Assembly (NCBI GenBank): GCA_015056575.1
Contig: SVGA01000028.1
Location: forward strand, 1-44,115
Length of the DNA: 44,115 nucleotides
Direction: 5' to 3'
Source: Butyrivibrio sp.
Lineage (GTDB): Bacteria; Bacillota; Clostridia; Lachnospirales; Lachnospiraceae
This document shows positions 32,303-39,753 of the stretch, piece after piece. The notes beneath the pieces were generated by a model. The model was not told where the DNA came from and made no database searches. It saw only the letters and a list, made by a program, of their open reading frames with translations. Numbering within the stretch: the first letter of the stretch is position 1; every line of letters begins with the position of its first letter. The translations under genes were made by a program, and so were the position numbers.

Positions 32303-33216
32303 TTTTCTTTGATATAGTTAGAGACGGTGGTAAGGATCGTCTGAAGATCATCTATGTCAGTCAGTACTGCTCCGGTCTCAAGTGAGTGATTGGCGTTGTC
32401 CGTTATATGGAGCGGAAGACCAAGTTCTTTGCACTTTTCTATGGCAAGAGCTGTGTCACACCAGGGATCGGCGCTGCCGTGGAAGACAATGGGGCGGGCA
32501 TGATCAGCGCTTGGGCTGATGGTGTTGTCGCCGTGACATTGCGCCGGCGCGGTTATATGCTCCAGCAGATCAAAGGTCTGGGGAACAGGCGTAAACACGA
32601 TCAACCGAGCCCCTATCTTATTCTGATCGTTGTAATAGGCTGAAACTGCGGTTCCAATGCTCTTTCCTATAAACAGAACATCTCCGCACTCTTTGAGATT
32701 AAGCGGTGAAAGCTGCTCCGCGGCCTGCTCTGCCGCAATATCAAAGGCGCTCTTCATCTTGTCTGCATTACCCTTTATGTCTCCCGGCTTATTGGTAAAT
32801 TCGTAAGTCACCTCGACTACTATATAACCGGCCTCCCTAGCCAGCTTCTTGGAGTAATACAGAAGCGGCTTATCGCTGTGGTAGCCGATACCGGGGAAGA
32901 TAACTGCTATCTTTTTTCCCCTGAGTATATCATCAAGGATTTCCTTGTTCCTCTCAAGCATGTTGTAAATGCCGTCTTCGGAAAGAACTCCTCTTGCTAT
33001 ATCCCGGGGGATCTCACCCTTCTCGTCTCTTTCGAAATCTCTTTTCCATTGGGGAGATCCATAGTATTCTTCAAGCCTTCTCACTGCGGATTGGAGTTTA
33101 ATATACTCCTCGCAGCTTTTGTTGTCATCAACCTTCAAGGCGCTTTGTCCCTGAAGAATGCTTGTAAAAAGCTGCTCCATTTCAATGATGTGCCCGTTAT
33201 CTGAATTCTTCTCCAT
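32299..33216 (-). CDS. DUF4298 domain fused to alpha/beta hydrolase
   Basis: 305-residue cytoplasmic protein. Residues about 12-95 form a helical DUF4298-like domain (AVRRLEEYYGSPQWKRDFER, then IPRDIARGVLSEDGIYNML). Residues about 105-300 are a compact alpha/beta hydrolase: nucleophile elbow FIGKSIGTAVSAYY (Ser), acid in VFHGSADPWCD, and catalytic His in DNANHSLET. There is no signal peptide. The substrate is unknown; the hydrolase part resembles small dienelactone-hydrolase-like or esterase-like enzymes. DUF4298 is usually a free-standing small protein, so the fusion is a hint to its function. It ends in convergent overlap with lacI and is preceded by the small lipoprotein gene on its other side (104 bp). 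Confidence 0.8.
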   Translation of the reverse strand: MEKNSDNGHIIEMEQLFTSILQGQSALKVDDNKSCEEYIKLQSAVRRLEEYYGSPQWKRDFERDEKGEIPRDIARGVLSEDGIYNMLERNKEILDDILRGKKIAVIFPGIGYHSDKPLLYYSKKLAREAGYIVVEVTYEFTNKPGDIKGNADKMKSAFDIAAEQAAEQLSPLNLKECGDVLFIGKSIGTAVSAYYNDQNKIGARLIVFTPVPQTFDLLEHITAPAQCHGDNTISPSADHARPIVFHGSADPWCDTALAIEKCKELGLPLHITDNANHSLETGAVLTDIDDLQTILTTVSNYIKEN

Positions 33217-33320
33217 ACTTTTATACCTCTCACAAAGTGACGGCTCTTTTACCCCGGCAGGATCGATCTGCGGCGTGCGTTAATGCTGGGCTGTCTGTCT
33301 ACGCGTGTTTGGGAAGAGCC

Positions 33321-33779
33321 TCAGTCCATGTACTCCCTTATATTGAGGGTCTCGCCGCTGTTCTGCTCATCATCTGTGACTCCGGGAACCTGCTCAGTTA
33401 CGTAGGCGTCGCCGGTTGCGGGATCAATGTAGTAGCGTATCAGCGCTGCTGTGTAGGATCTGTAAAGGACCACGATCTCCCCTGCATCGTTTGTGGAAAC
33501 CTCCCAGTAAATGGAGTATTCATCCGAATTCACCATATCCTCAAGATCCGGCTGGCTTGCGATGCAATACTTGCGAACTGCGTCAAGCGCCTGTTCCTCT
33601 GTGATGGGGGCCTGAGCTGTTTCTTTTCCCTCTTCGGAATCAGCGATCTGCGGGGACTGTGTATCCTGCTGCTCTACTGTCTCTGCCTGAAAACTGCTTG
33701 CTTCCTCACTGTCCAACCCGCATGAAGCCAGGCTCAGAGCCATGCAGCATGCCAGTACGATTACCATTTTCCTTTTCAT
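33321..33779 (-). CDS. Small lipoprotein of unknown function
   Basis: 152-residue protein with lipoprotein signal ending SLASCG, a Glu/Gln-rich linker (about 25-55) and a globular part of about 95 residues (ALDAVRKYCIASQ, IYWEVSTNDAGEIVVLYRSY, YYIDPATGDAYV). The final strand-turn-strand with DPATGDAYV resembles the end of PepSY-like modules, but I cannot confirm this. The ATG at 33779 follows GGAGGAGTGTATT; an ATG 15 bp upstream overlaps the ribosome binding site and is unlikely. The gap between it and the hydrolase gene (33217-33320) shows no clear signal. Confidence 0.75.
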   Translation of the reverse strand: MKRKMVIVLACCMALSLASCGLDSEEASSFQAETVEQQDTQSPQIADSEEGKETAQAPITEEQALDAVRKYCIASQPDLEDMVNSDEYSIYWEVSTNDAGEIVVLYRSYTAALIRYYIDPATGDAYVTEQVPGVTDDEQNSGETLNIREYMD

Positions 33780-33905
33780 AATACACTCCTCCATAAACTA
33801 ATCGCAACGGATTAATCATACTCTGTTTATGAGAATATAAATCAAAAAGCATTATAAAATCAACAAGGGAGGGGGTATTGAGGGATGAGGATGTGGGTTG
33901 CTGGT

Positions 33906-34046
33906 CGGAACTGTTGCGGGGGAGGGTACTCGGGGAGGGTGGGGTTTCGAGGGCCGGAGCTGTTGTGGGGAGGGTATTCGGGGAGGATGGGGTTTCGAGG
34001 GGCGGAGCTGTTGTGGGGCGGGTGGTTCGGGGAGGATGGGGTTTCG
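33906..34046. repeat. G-rich tandem repeat, 3 units of 44-49 bp
   Basis: Units start at 33906, 33955 and 34003 with CGGAgCTGTTG, then runs of G4-G5, a TTCGGGGAGGaTGGGGTTTCG core and a GAGGG end. Third unit shortened. The plus strand has many runs of four or more G, so it could form G-quadruplexes. Short ORFs through it are just repeat translations. Confidence 0.78.
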
Positions 34047-34232
34047 CTGATATTTGAGGCGATGTGATATTTCAGCGAATAAAACAAGCCCTTTTCGCTG
34101 AAAACCAAGGTATATTAAAAAAACAGCGAAAAGAACTCGGAAATCCTTCGCTGTTTTTACTAGAAACTCTATATATATGCGAAAAACGGAGATTTTTCTC
34201 GCTGATATTTAGGGTAACTGCTTATATCAGCG
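34043..34232. repeat. Cluster of CGCTGATAT / TTCGCTG palindromic elements
   Basis: At least seven copies of TTCGCTG or its inverse CAGCGAA occur in 190 bp. They pair as TTCGCTGA (34043-34050) with TCAGCGAA (34072-34079), AAAAACAGCGAA (34119-34130) with TTCGCTGTTTTT (34147-34158), and CGCTGATAT (34200-34208) with ATATCAGCG (34224-34232). A single TTTTCGCTGAAAA lies at 34092-34104. The RNA would fold into serial hairpins with the same stem. No gene found here. Confidence 0.72.
34112..34158. terminator. Probable bidirectional terminator inside the palindrome cluster
   Basis: The perfect 12-bp arms at 34119-34130 and 34147-34158 give TTTTTAC on the plus side and TTTTTTTAATA on the minus side. 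It is the first good stop signal for minus-strand transcripts coming from the gene at 34484, about 330 bp away. Confidence 0.6.
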
Positions 34233-34307
34233 AAAGCGCCAACACTCCCTCGCACAGGATAAGCAATCAAGCTCTCCACCGTGCATGACATATACTCAGC
34301 CAGTCAT

Positions 34308-34447
34308 GGCATCATGCAGGAAGTATCTATAAATACATGGTTGGCATCATACATGAAGTATCTGTAAATACATGATTGGAACCATGCAGGAAGCATCTGT
34401 AAATACATGGTTGACATCATGCAGGAAGTATCTGTAAATACATGATT
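34308..34447. repeat. Tandem repeat, 4 x 35 bp
   Basis: Four units of exactly 35 bp (34308, 34343, 34378, 34413) of the form GGcATCATGCAGGAAGTATCTGTAAATACATGrTT, with 1-4 substitutions each; a partial fifth begins at 34448 (GGCACC). Each unit contains the hairpin-like GTATCTGTAAATAC. There are no unique spacers, so this is not CRISPR. It lies just behind the 34484-35188 gene. Confidence 0.88.
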
Positions 34448-34483
34448 GGCACCGGGTGGGATATCCATAATATGCGGCTTGAT

Positions 34484-35188
34484 CTATCTTTTCTTCCGCA
34501 GCTTGTATATCAGGTCTGTGAGAGCGAGGAACCCGTATCCTACGGCGATGAGGAATGCCAGAAGAAGCAGGATCCACCATGCGGTCCCCATGAAGGGCAG
34601 CTCACTTGTAAAGCCGAAGGCGCCGGCGGGGCTCCCCCAGTTGAGGAAGAAATAGGGATAGGTGATACCATCAGCGAATTCCCAGCCCTGCACGTAACCG
34701 ATGCCTGCATATATCGCGTAAAGGACAGGGGGAATGATCACGAAGAATACGTTCTTCCTGCTTATCCTTGTGGCCGGGACTACTACGAAGAAATCAATAA
34801 CGGCGGCCAGGGGAACTATAAGATGAGTAAGGGTATTCTGGAAATTCCAGGCATTGGCGCCAAGCGTGGGCGCGAGGATAAAGCCGAATACCACGCCTGT
34901 AAGTGTGATGGATATGGTGCTGACAAATTTAATCACGTACCACACATTGATGCGATCACGGGAAGTGGCACCGGTGCCGGATCTGTTCATAAGATACAGT
35001 CCGATGCAGCTTACCAAAGCGATGAGGATATTGGACTGGATCGTAAAATACATGAAGACTCTCGAACCGCCCATGAAAGAATGGCGGCCTGCATAAGCGC
35101 TGATGAAGGTACCCGTCACAGCGGATACTATTACAATGAGTTTAAGAATGATACTGATTCTCTTTTGATTTGAAGATAAATTGTTCAT
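34484..35188 (-). CDS. Pr6Pr-family membrane protein
   Basis: 234-residue integral membrane protein with six predicted helices, matching the Pr6Pr (FAR-17a/AIG1-like) bacterial family: FTIQSNILIAL after TM2, NVWYVIKFVSTISITLTGVVF, THLIVPLAAVIDF and YPYFFLNWG are characteristic. Eukaryotic relatives in the superfamily include fatty-acid-ester hydrolases with Thr/His active sites; whether the bacterial proteins are enzymes is not known to me. The start at 35188 follows AGAGGTATCGCT; the longer upstream ORF lacks a ribosome binding site. The 230-bp upstream gap is AT-rich with no definite promoter. Confidence 0.82.
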   Translation of the reverse strand: MNNLSSNQKRISIILKLIVIVSAVTGTFISAYAGRHSFMGGSRVFMYFTIQSNILIALVSCIGLYLMNRSGTGATSRDRINVWYVIKFVSTISITLTGVVFGFILAPTLGANAWNFQNTLTHLIVPLAAVIDFFVVVPATRISRKNVFFVIIPPVLYAIYAGIGYVQGWEFADGITYPYFFLNWGSPAGAFGFTSELPFMGTAWWILLLLAFLIAVGYGFLALTDLIYKLRKKR

Positions 35189-35417
35189 AGCGATACCTCT
35201 AAAATTGCATGTTACCAATACCAAACGCAATGCTCTGCCGGTTTCCCAGTATAATAACTACTTCGCGCTGAACGAAAATCCTGCAAAAGCATTAAGTTCT
35301 TAGTTGTTGTCTTACTTGATTTTATATTTTATGCAATTTGATTGTATCACATCTTATGAAAATTTCAAGAGCAAGCACATTCTTCCGCTTGAAACATTTT
35401 CTATCTTAGTATCGGTA

Positions 35418-36371
35418 CTACACATCCGCAGCTTTCCTGTAGCGATCAATAACCCACACCGCAAGGTACATCAGCATGATAACCGCCAGAGTCAGCGCTG
35501 CGTAGCCCACAAGATACCCTGGATTTCCCATGAATGACGCAAGCCAGGACAGAGGGCTGTCCGCCACAGGCCAATTCACAAAAAAGTAATTACATCCAAA
35601 GCGTTTATCAAAGGCATAGATAGGCGGAGTCACCACGCACAAAAACACAATCACGTAGTGAATATGCCTGATAGATGGTGACACTTCCCCTGTAAGCCAC
35701 AAAGCAACAGGGTAAAGGATCAGCAGTCCATGCCAGATATAGCTGTAGATATTCATAAAATTAAGGACCGGATAATACACCGTCCAGTCAGCAAAAATGA
35801 GGGCCGTAAAAGATGCCGGCATTATAAGGACGAAAGCTATTTCGCCGAAGATGTCCACAAGATGGGGCAACTGTGAATTTCTACCGGGATCATGATCCTT
35901 TGAAGACTGCGGCAGCTTCGAACGCTGCCAGGGATCATGCTCCTTTGAAGACTGCGGCAGCTTCGGATGCAGTCCCGGATCATGCCCCTTCGAAGACTGC
36001 GGCAGCTTCGAACGCTGCCCGGGATCAGACCCCCTCGAAGACTGCGCAAGCCCCCGCGCCCCCAATTCCCGCAAAAGAAATACGAATATCCCGATACTGC
36101 AGACATGAAGCGGAAGGTATCCAATCCCAAATCTGCCTACCCGCACCAGGAAAAGATCTTTGAAAATCTCCAGTGCCACCATAAAAAGAGGAATACCCAA
36201 AAGAACCCGTCCCCGCCTTTTCTCCGTTCCATCAAGGCCCACTATCCACCCGGCCATGAGAACAACAAAAAACAGGGTGATGGCCACACTCAGAAGATGG
36301 GCGATCCCAAATAACGGATAGCCCATCCCTGCAGGTATATCATCCTGTTGTTTCCAGAAATATTCAAGCAT
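35418..36371 (-). CDS. YwaF/TIGR02206-type membrane protein with 15-residue tandem repeat insert
   Basis: 317-residue polytopic protein of the YwaF (TIGR02206) type: FGIAHLLSVAITLFFVVLMAG in TM1, GYLPLHVCSIGIFVFLL in the middle, IYSYIWHGLLILYPVALW and a C-terminal pair of helices. Between about residues 109 and 169, four copies of a 15-residue unit (LPQSSKxHDPGxRSK) are inserted in a hydrophilic loop between two helices. Relatives of the family lack this as far as I know. The DNA unit is 45 bp, so copy changes keep the frame. The ATG at 36371 follows GGGGATCGCG; an ATG 12 bp upstream is less well placed. Function unknown. Confidence 0.78.
   Translation of the reverse strand: MLEYFWKQQDDIPAGMGYPLFGIAHLLSVAITLFFVVLMAGWIVGLDGTEKRRGRVLLGIPLFMVALEIFKDLFLVRVGRFGIGYLPLHVCSIGIFVFLLRELGARGLAQSSRGSDPGQRSKLPQSSKGHDPGLHPKLPQSSKEHDPWQRSKLPQSSKDHDPGRNSQLPHLVDIFGEIAFVLIMPASFTALIFADWTVYYPVLNFMNIYSYIWHGLLILYPVALWLTGEVSPSIRHIHYVIVFLCVVTPPIYAFDKRFGCNYFFVNWPVADSPLSWLASFMGNPGYLVGYAALTLAVIMLMYLAVWVIDRYRKAADV
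35886..36065. repeat. In-frame 45-bp minisatellite (4 units) within the YwaF-type gene
   Basis: Units begin at 35886, 35931, 35976 and 36021 with sGGATCATGmyCCyTyGAAGACTGCGGCAGCTTCG. The first three are close copies; the fourth decays after GACTGCG. Length variation between strains would add or remove 15 residues. Confidence 0.9.
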
Positions 36372-36443
36372 CGCGATCCCCATCAGACCATTGCTGCTGC
36401 CGGATTCTCATGAGATTCCTATCGGATCCCCATCAGACCTCCG

Positions 36444-37337
36444 TCAAATCTCGATCAGCTCGTATTCCTTGACCCCAAAGCCCAGTCCTGCTGCGGTGTC
36501 AATGGTGTGCTCACCGTTCCTGGTCTGAACTCTTTCAAGGAAGTGATCGCGGCCGGGATCATCAGCTTTATAGATAAGGTCCATGCAGGCCCTGTCGATG
36601 GCCACGGGATCTGTCGATGCCAGAATGCCCACATCGGCCATACAAGGATCCTCTGCAACTGCGCAGCAATCACAGTCAACGGACAGGTTCTTCATAACAT
36701 TTATGAAAACCATGTTTCCCTTGAAGTAGTCAACAACTGCGGAAGCAGCTTCCGCCATGGATTCCAGGAAAGCATCCTGCGGAGGAAGGTCGTCCCAGAC
36801 GATGGTCTGCTCTTCTGCTTTTACATACTTGCCTGCAGAGTGGATATTTACCTTGCCTGCTGTTGATGCGCATCCGATGGAGAGCTGTTTTAATGCTCCG
36901 CCGTATCCGCCCATGGGATGTCCCTTGAAATGTGAAAGCACCAGCATAGAATCGTAGTTTGCAAGATTCTTACCCACGATATCACTCTTTAAGTGCCTTG
37001 GATTTGCAATTGGAAGCTCAATATCAGGCCCCTCTGCGTCCATAAGATCCACGGTAAAGAAATCGTTCCAGCCATGCTTCTTGATGAGAACCCTATGCTT
37101 GTCAGTGTAATTTCTCTCTCCGTCATAGGCGGTGTTGCACTCAACAACGGTTCCGTTTACATGCTCAACCATGGGTCTGAAAAACTCCGGCTTTAAGAAA
37201 TTCTGGTTTCCGTCCTCGCCTGAGTGAACCTTTACAGCCACTTTGCCCTCAAGCTTCTTGCCAAGAGTCTCATACATCTTTACAACCTGCTCAGGTGTAA
37301 TTGTCCTTGAAAAATAAACCTTCGATACCGATCCCAT
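36444..37337 (-). CDS. DUF362 domain protein
   Basis: 297-residue cytoplasmic protein matching DUF362 over its whole length: VAVKVHSGEDGNQNFLKPEF, VLSHFKGHPMGGYGGALKQL and LASTDPVAIDRACMDLIY are the family landmarks. The cysteine group CDCCAVAEDPC (about 220-230) recalls the metal- or cluster-binding positions of the family, but no ferredoxin tail is fused. Biochemical function is unknown. The ATG at 37337 follows AAAGGAGGCACTT; the longer upstream ORF overlaps the GH3 gene and lacks a site. It follows the GH3 gene by 53 bp on the same strand. A 15-bp direct repeat GATCCCCATCAGACC flanks the gap to the next gene (36375 and 36425). Confidence 0.87.
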   Translation of the reverse strand: MGSVSKVYFSRTITPEQVVKMYETLGKKLEGKVAVKVHSGEDGNQNFLKPEFFRPMVEHVNGTVVECNTAYDGERNYTDKHRVLIKKHGWNDFFTVDLMDAEGPDIELPIANPRHLKSDIVGKNLANYDSMLVLSHFKGHPMGGYGGALKQLSIGCASTAGKVNIHSAGKYVKAEEQTIVWDDLPPQDAFLESMAEAASAVVDYFKGNMVFINVMKNLSVDCDCCAVAEDPCMADVGILASTDPVAIDRACMDLIYKADDPGRDHFLERVQTRNGEHTIDTAAGLGFGVKEYELIEI

Positions 37338-37390
37338 AAGTGCCTCCTTTTCAATAATCATTCCAATAAACCAATTATAACAGCTTTTCT

Positions 37391-39730
37391 TCACATTCGG
37401 GTTATAGCAAATCTGCAGACATTTATCGCAGTCCGCTGAAGTTCCGCTCTGGTAATGCCATCATCTGACTTAAGGCTGTCAAAAAGATCCTTATCGAATT
37501 TGTACTTTTGATTGACCGGGGTCATATTTCCCGGCATCAGCACGTCAACCTGGGCCCTTATGCGGTATGCATTGTCTTTAACCCCGGAAAATTCCGGAGA
37601 TACCGCCTTTCTCATCCACCAGTCAGTAATGACATTCCCGTCATATTTCCACTCCTTGCGAAGCACAGTAGTTACAAGATCATAGTTGTAATGACTCCAG
37701 ACTCCGTTCACCTTATTGTAGCTGGTCATTATATTTCCCGGATTTCCAAGCTTTACGCAGTATTCGAAATTCTTAAGATATATCTCCCTAAGAGCCTGAA
37801 CAGACAAACGACTGTCGTTATGGCTTCGATTATATTCCTGGTTGTTGCAGGCAAAGTGCTTGGGGCAGGCAACGGCGCCACCCTTCTGAATCCCCCTCAC
37901 CACAGCTGCCGCAATATGTCCCGAAAGGAACGGATCCTCGGAGTAGTACTCGAAGTTTCGCCCGCACAGAGGATTTCTATGGATGTTCATTCCGGGAGCC
38001 AGGTTAACATCAATCCCGAAATGTACCGCTTCCTGTCCGATGAGTTCAAAGGTCTCCTCTATCAGAGCCTCGTTAAAGGAGCAGGCTATGGCTGTGCCGC
38101 AGGGAAGAAGCGTGGTAAATCTTCTGACACGCAGTCCCGCAGGCCCGTCCGCCGTAATGATGGCCGGGATGCCCTTTCCCCGAAGAGCCTTGGTGATACC
38201 GCCGTAAGCTCCGGCATTTCCCTCTGTTCCAAGGGCGGATCCCATGGCTCCCTCGCCTCTTCCTATATCACAGAGTTCCTCATCCGATAGCTGGGCAATG
38301 AATTCCTCAAGAGTATGCTTGCCGTCCTTAACGTCCCGAAGCTTGATGCCACGGTCCCCTGTCTGAGCAATCTCTTTTGGCAGATCCGCAAGGATCCTCT
38401 CTCTTCTGGTCTTTTCGCTTATATCAAGGCACTGCTCCACGCAGGTATTCTCAGAGATTTCAAAACTGTAAACCTCCTCGTTGCTGATACAGTCGGTGCC
38501 TGCAAATACTTTGTATTCACCGCACTCAAGAACAAAGGCGTTCTTAAAGCCCGTAACACCCTCTTCATCAAATGAAGCAAAGTCTGTCCGGTCAAAAGAA
38601 ACTGCTACTTCGCAGGACTCTCCGGGCGCAAGCAGCTTTGTCTTGCCGTAGCCCACAAGCACCTTTTTTGCTTTCTTAAGCTTTCCTTCAGGTGCCTCCA
38701 CATAGACCTGGACCACTTCCTTGCCGGGGAAGTTACCGGTGTTTGTGACGGTGCACTTTACGCAATGATCACCCTCCTGCTGTGCCTTAATATCAAAGGT
38801 TGTATAGGAAAGCCCGAATCCGAAAGGATACAGAATCTTCTCCTTGGCAAGGCTCACAAAATGGCGATACCCAACGAAAATCCCCTCGGCGTAGTTGTTA
38901 TATTCTTTGCCGCCGAAATTATCTGCTGAGGGATAATCCTTGTAGTTTCTTGCAATGGTATCACTTAGTTTGCCGCAGGGCGAAGCCTTTCCGGCAAGAA
39001 TATTCCCAAGGGCATTGGCGTTCTCCTGTCCCAGCTGCCATGCATATACAACAGCCGAGAGCTTGTATTCCTCGGTAAAAGACAAGTCTATTACATTGCC
39101 GCAATCCATGATCAGAACCGTCTTATCGAAAGCCCTCGTCACCCTGGAAAGCATGTCTTTCTCAGTGACGGTAAGATAATAACTGCCCTCCTCGAGCTTG
39201 TTCTCGCGGTCCTCCCCTGCTGCTCTTCCGATGATGACTATGGCGATGTCACTGTTTCTTTTGGCCTCTTTTACAAGCTCATCTGTCAATGGCATCTCCT
39301 CGTAAAAATATGGCCAGTGTCCCCAGTATCCGTGGTCTGCCTCATTCCCTTCAATGCCGCACCAGGAATCATAGGCTGCTTTCAGTTCCTCGTTATAGGA
39401 AATTCCTGCATTCCGCAATCCCTCGAAAAAAGAGATCTCGTAGGGAGGATGAACATCTCCGCCGCTTCCGTAGCCCACATAGAACCAGTCGTGCTGAACT
39501 CTTCCGAATACCGACACCTTCCTGTCTGCAGAAATCGGGAGCACACCGTCATTCTTAAGAAGTACGATGCCCTCCTGGGCCAGCTCCCTGACTTTTTGGG
39601 GCATTCCGGGAGTGATGTACCTTTTTCCGTCGGCAGTGTTTTCTTCCTGTGCCAGGCCGCTTCCCATGACCTTATTAAAAAACATTGCTATGCTTTTCTC
39701 TATTCTCTTTTGAAGTTTACTCTTCGGCAT
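37391..39730 (-). CDS. GH3 beta-glucosidase with inverted domain order
   Basis: 779-residue cytoplasmic glycoside hydrolase (no signal peptide). The domain that is normally second in GH3 (alpha/beta sandwich) comes first (about 45-270: VLLKNDGVLPI, VFGRVQHDWFYVGYGSGG, LIMDCGNVIDL), then a fibronectin-III-like domain (about 310-410), and only then the TIM barrel (about 450-770: IITADGPAGLRVR, ACPKHFACNNQE, MTSYNKVNG). The nucleophile is Asp703 in VITDWW. The same permuted order is known from Butyrivibrio fibrisolvens BglA and Ruminococcus albus beta-glucosidase. It should hydrolyse imported cello-oligosaccharides, complementing the GH9 enzyme at 3.3 kb. It lies 23 bp behind the aldo/keto reductase gene; ribosome binding site GAGAGGAAATAAG. 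Confidence 0.94.
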   Translation of the reverse strand: MPKSKLQKRIEKSIAMFFNKVMGSGLAQEENTADGKRYITPGMPQKVRELAQEGIVLLKNDGVLPISADRKVSVFGRVQHDWFYVGYGSGGDVHPPYEISFFEGLRNAGISYNEELKAAYDSWCGIEGNEADHGYWGHWPYFYEEMPLTDELVKEAKRNSDIAIVIIGRAAGEDRENKLEEGSYYLTVTEKDMLSRVTRAFDKTVLIMDCGNVIDLSFTEEYKLSAVVYAWQLGQENANALGNILAGKASPCGKLSDTIARNYKDYPSADNFGGKEYNNYAEGIFVGYRHFVSLAKEKILYPFGFGLSYTTFDIKAQQEGDHCVKCTVTNTGNFPGKEVVQVYVEAPEGKLKKAKKVLVGYGKTKLLAPGESCEVAVSFDRTDFASFDEEGVTGFKNAFVLECGEYKVFAGTDCISNEEVYSFEISENTCVEQCLDISEKTRRERILADLPKEIAQTGDRGIKLRDVKDGKHTLEEFIAQLSDEELCDIGRGEGAMGSALGTEGNAGAYGGITKALRGKGIPAIITADGPAGLRVRRFTTLLPCGTAIACSFNEALIEETFELIGQEAVHFGIDVNLAPGMNIHRNPLCGRNFEYYSEDPFLSGHIAAAVVRGIQKGGAVACPKHFACNNQEYNRSHNDSRLSVQALREIYLKNFEYCVKLGNPGNIMTSYNKVNGVWSHYNYDLVTTVLRKEWKYDGNVITDWWMRKAVSPEFSGVKDNAYRIRAQVDVLMPGNMTPVNQKYKFDKDLFDSLKSDDGITRAELQRTAINVCRFAITRM

Positions 39731-39753
39731 CTTATTTCCTCTCGAGTTCCGGC

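Noticed and set aside
33217..33320. Possible riboswitch or terminator in the gap before the lipoprotein gene (GGCTCTT...AAGAGCC arms)
   Set aside because: The arms are about 80 bp apart with no T-run and no conserved riboswitch core that I recognise.
33885..34067. 60-codon plus-strand ORF in the G-rich repeats
   Set aside because: Gly/Arg-rich translation of a minisatellite, with no ribosome binding site.
34308..34447. CRISPR-like appearance of four 35-bp repeats
   Set aside because: The repeats are directly tandem with no unique spacers, and no cas genes are in the window.
34442..35173. 243-codon plus-strand ORF opposite the Pr6Pr gene
   Set aside because: The minus-strand frame encodes a clear six-helix membrane protein with a ribosome binding site; the plus ORF is its antisense shadow.
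37508..38290. 260-codon plus-strand ORF opposite the GH3 gene
   Set aside because: Antisense shadow; the GH3 barrel motifs are on the other strand.
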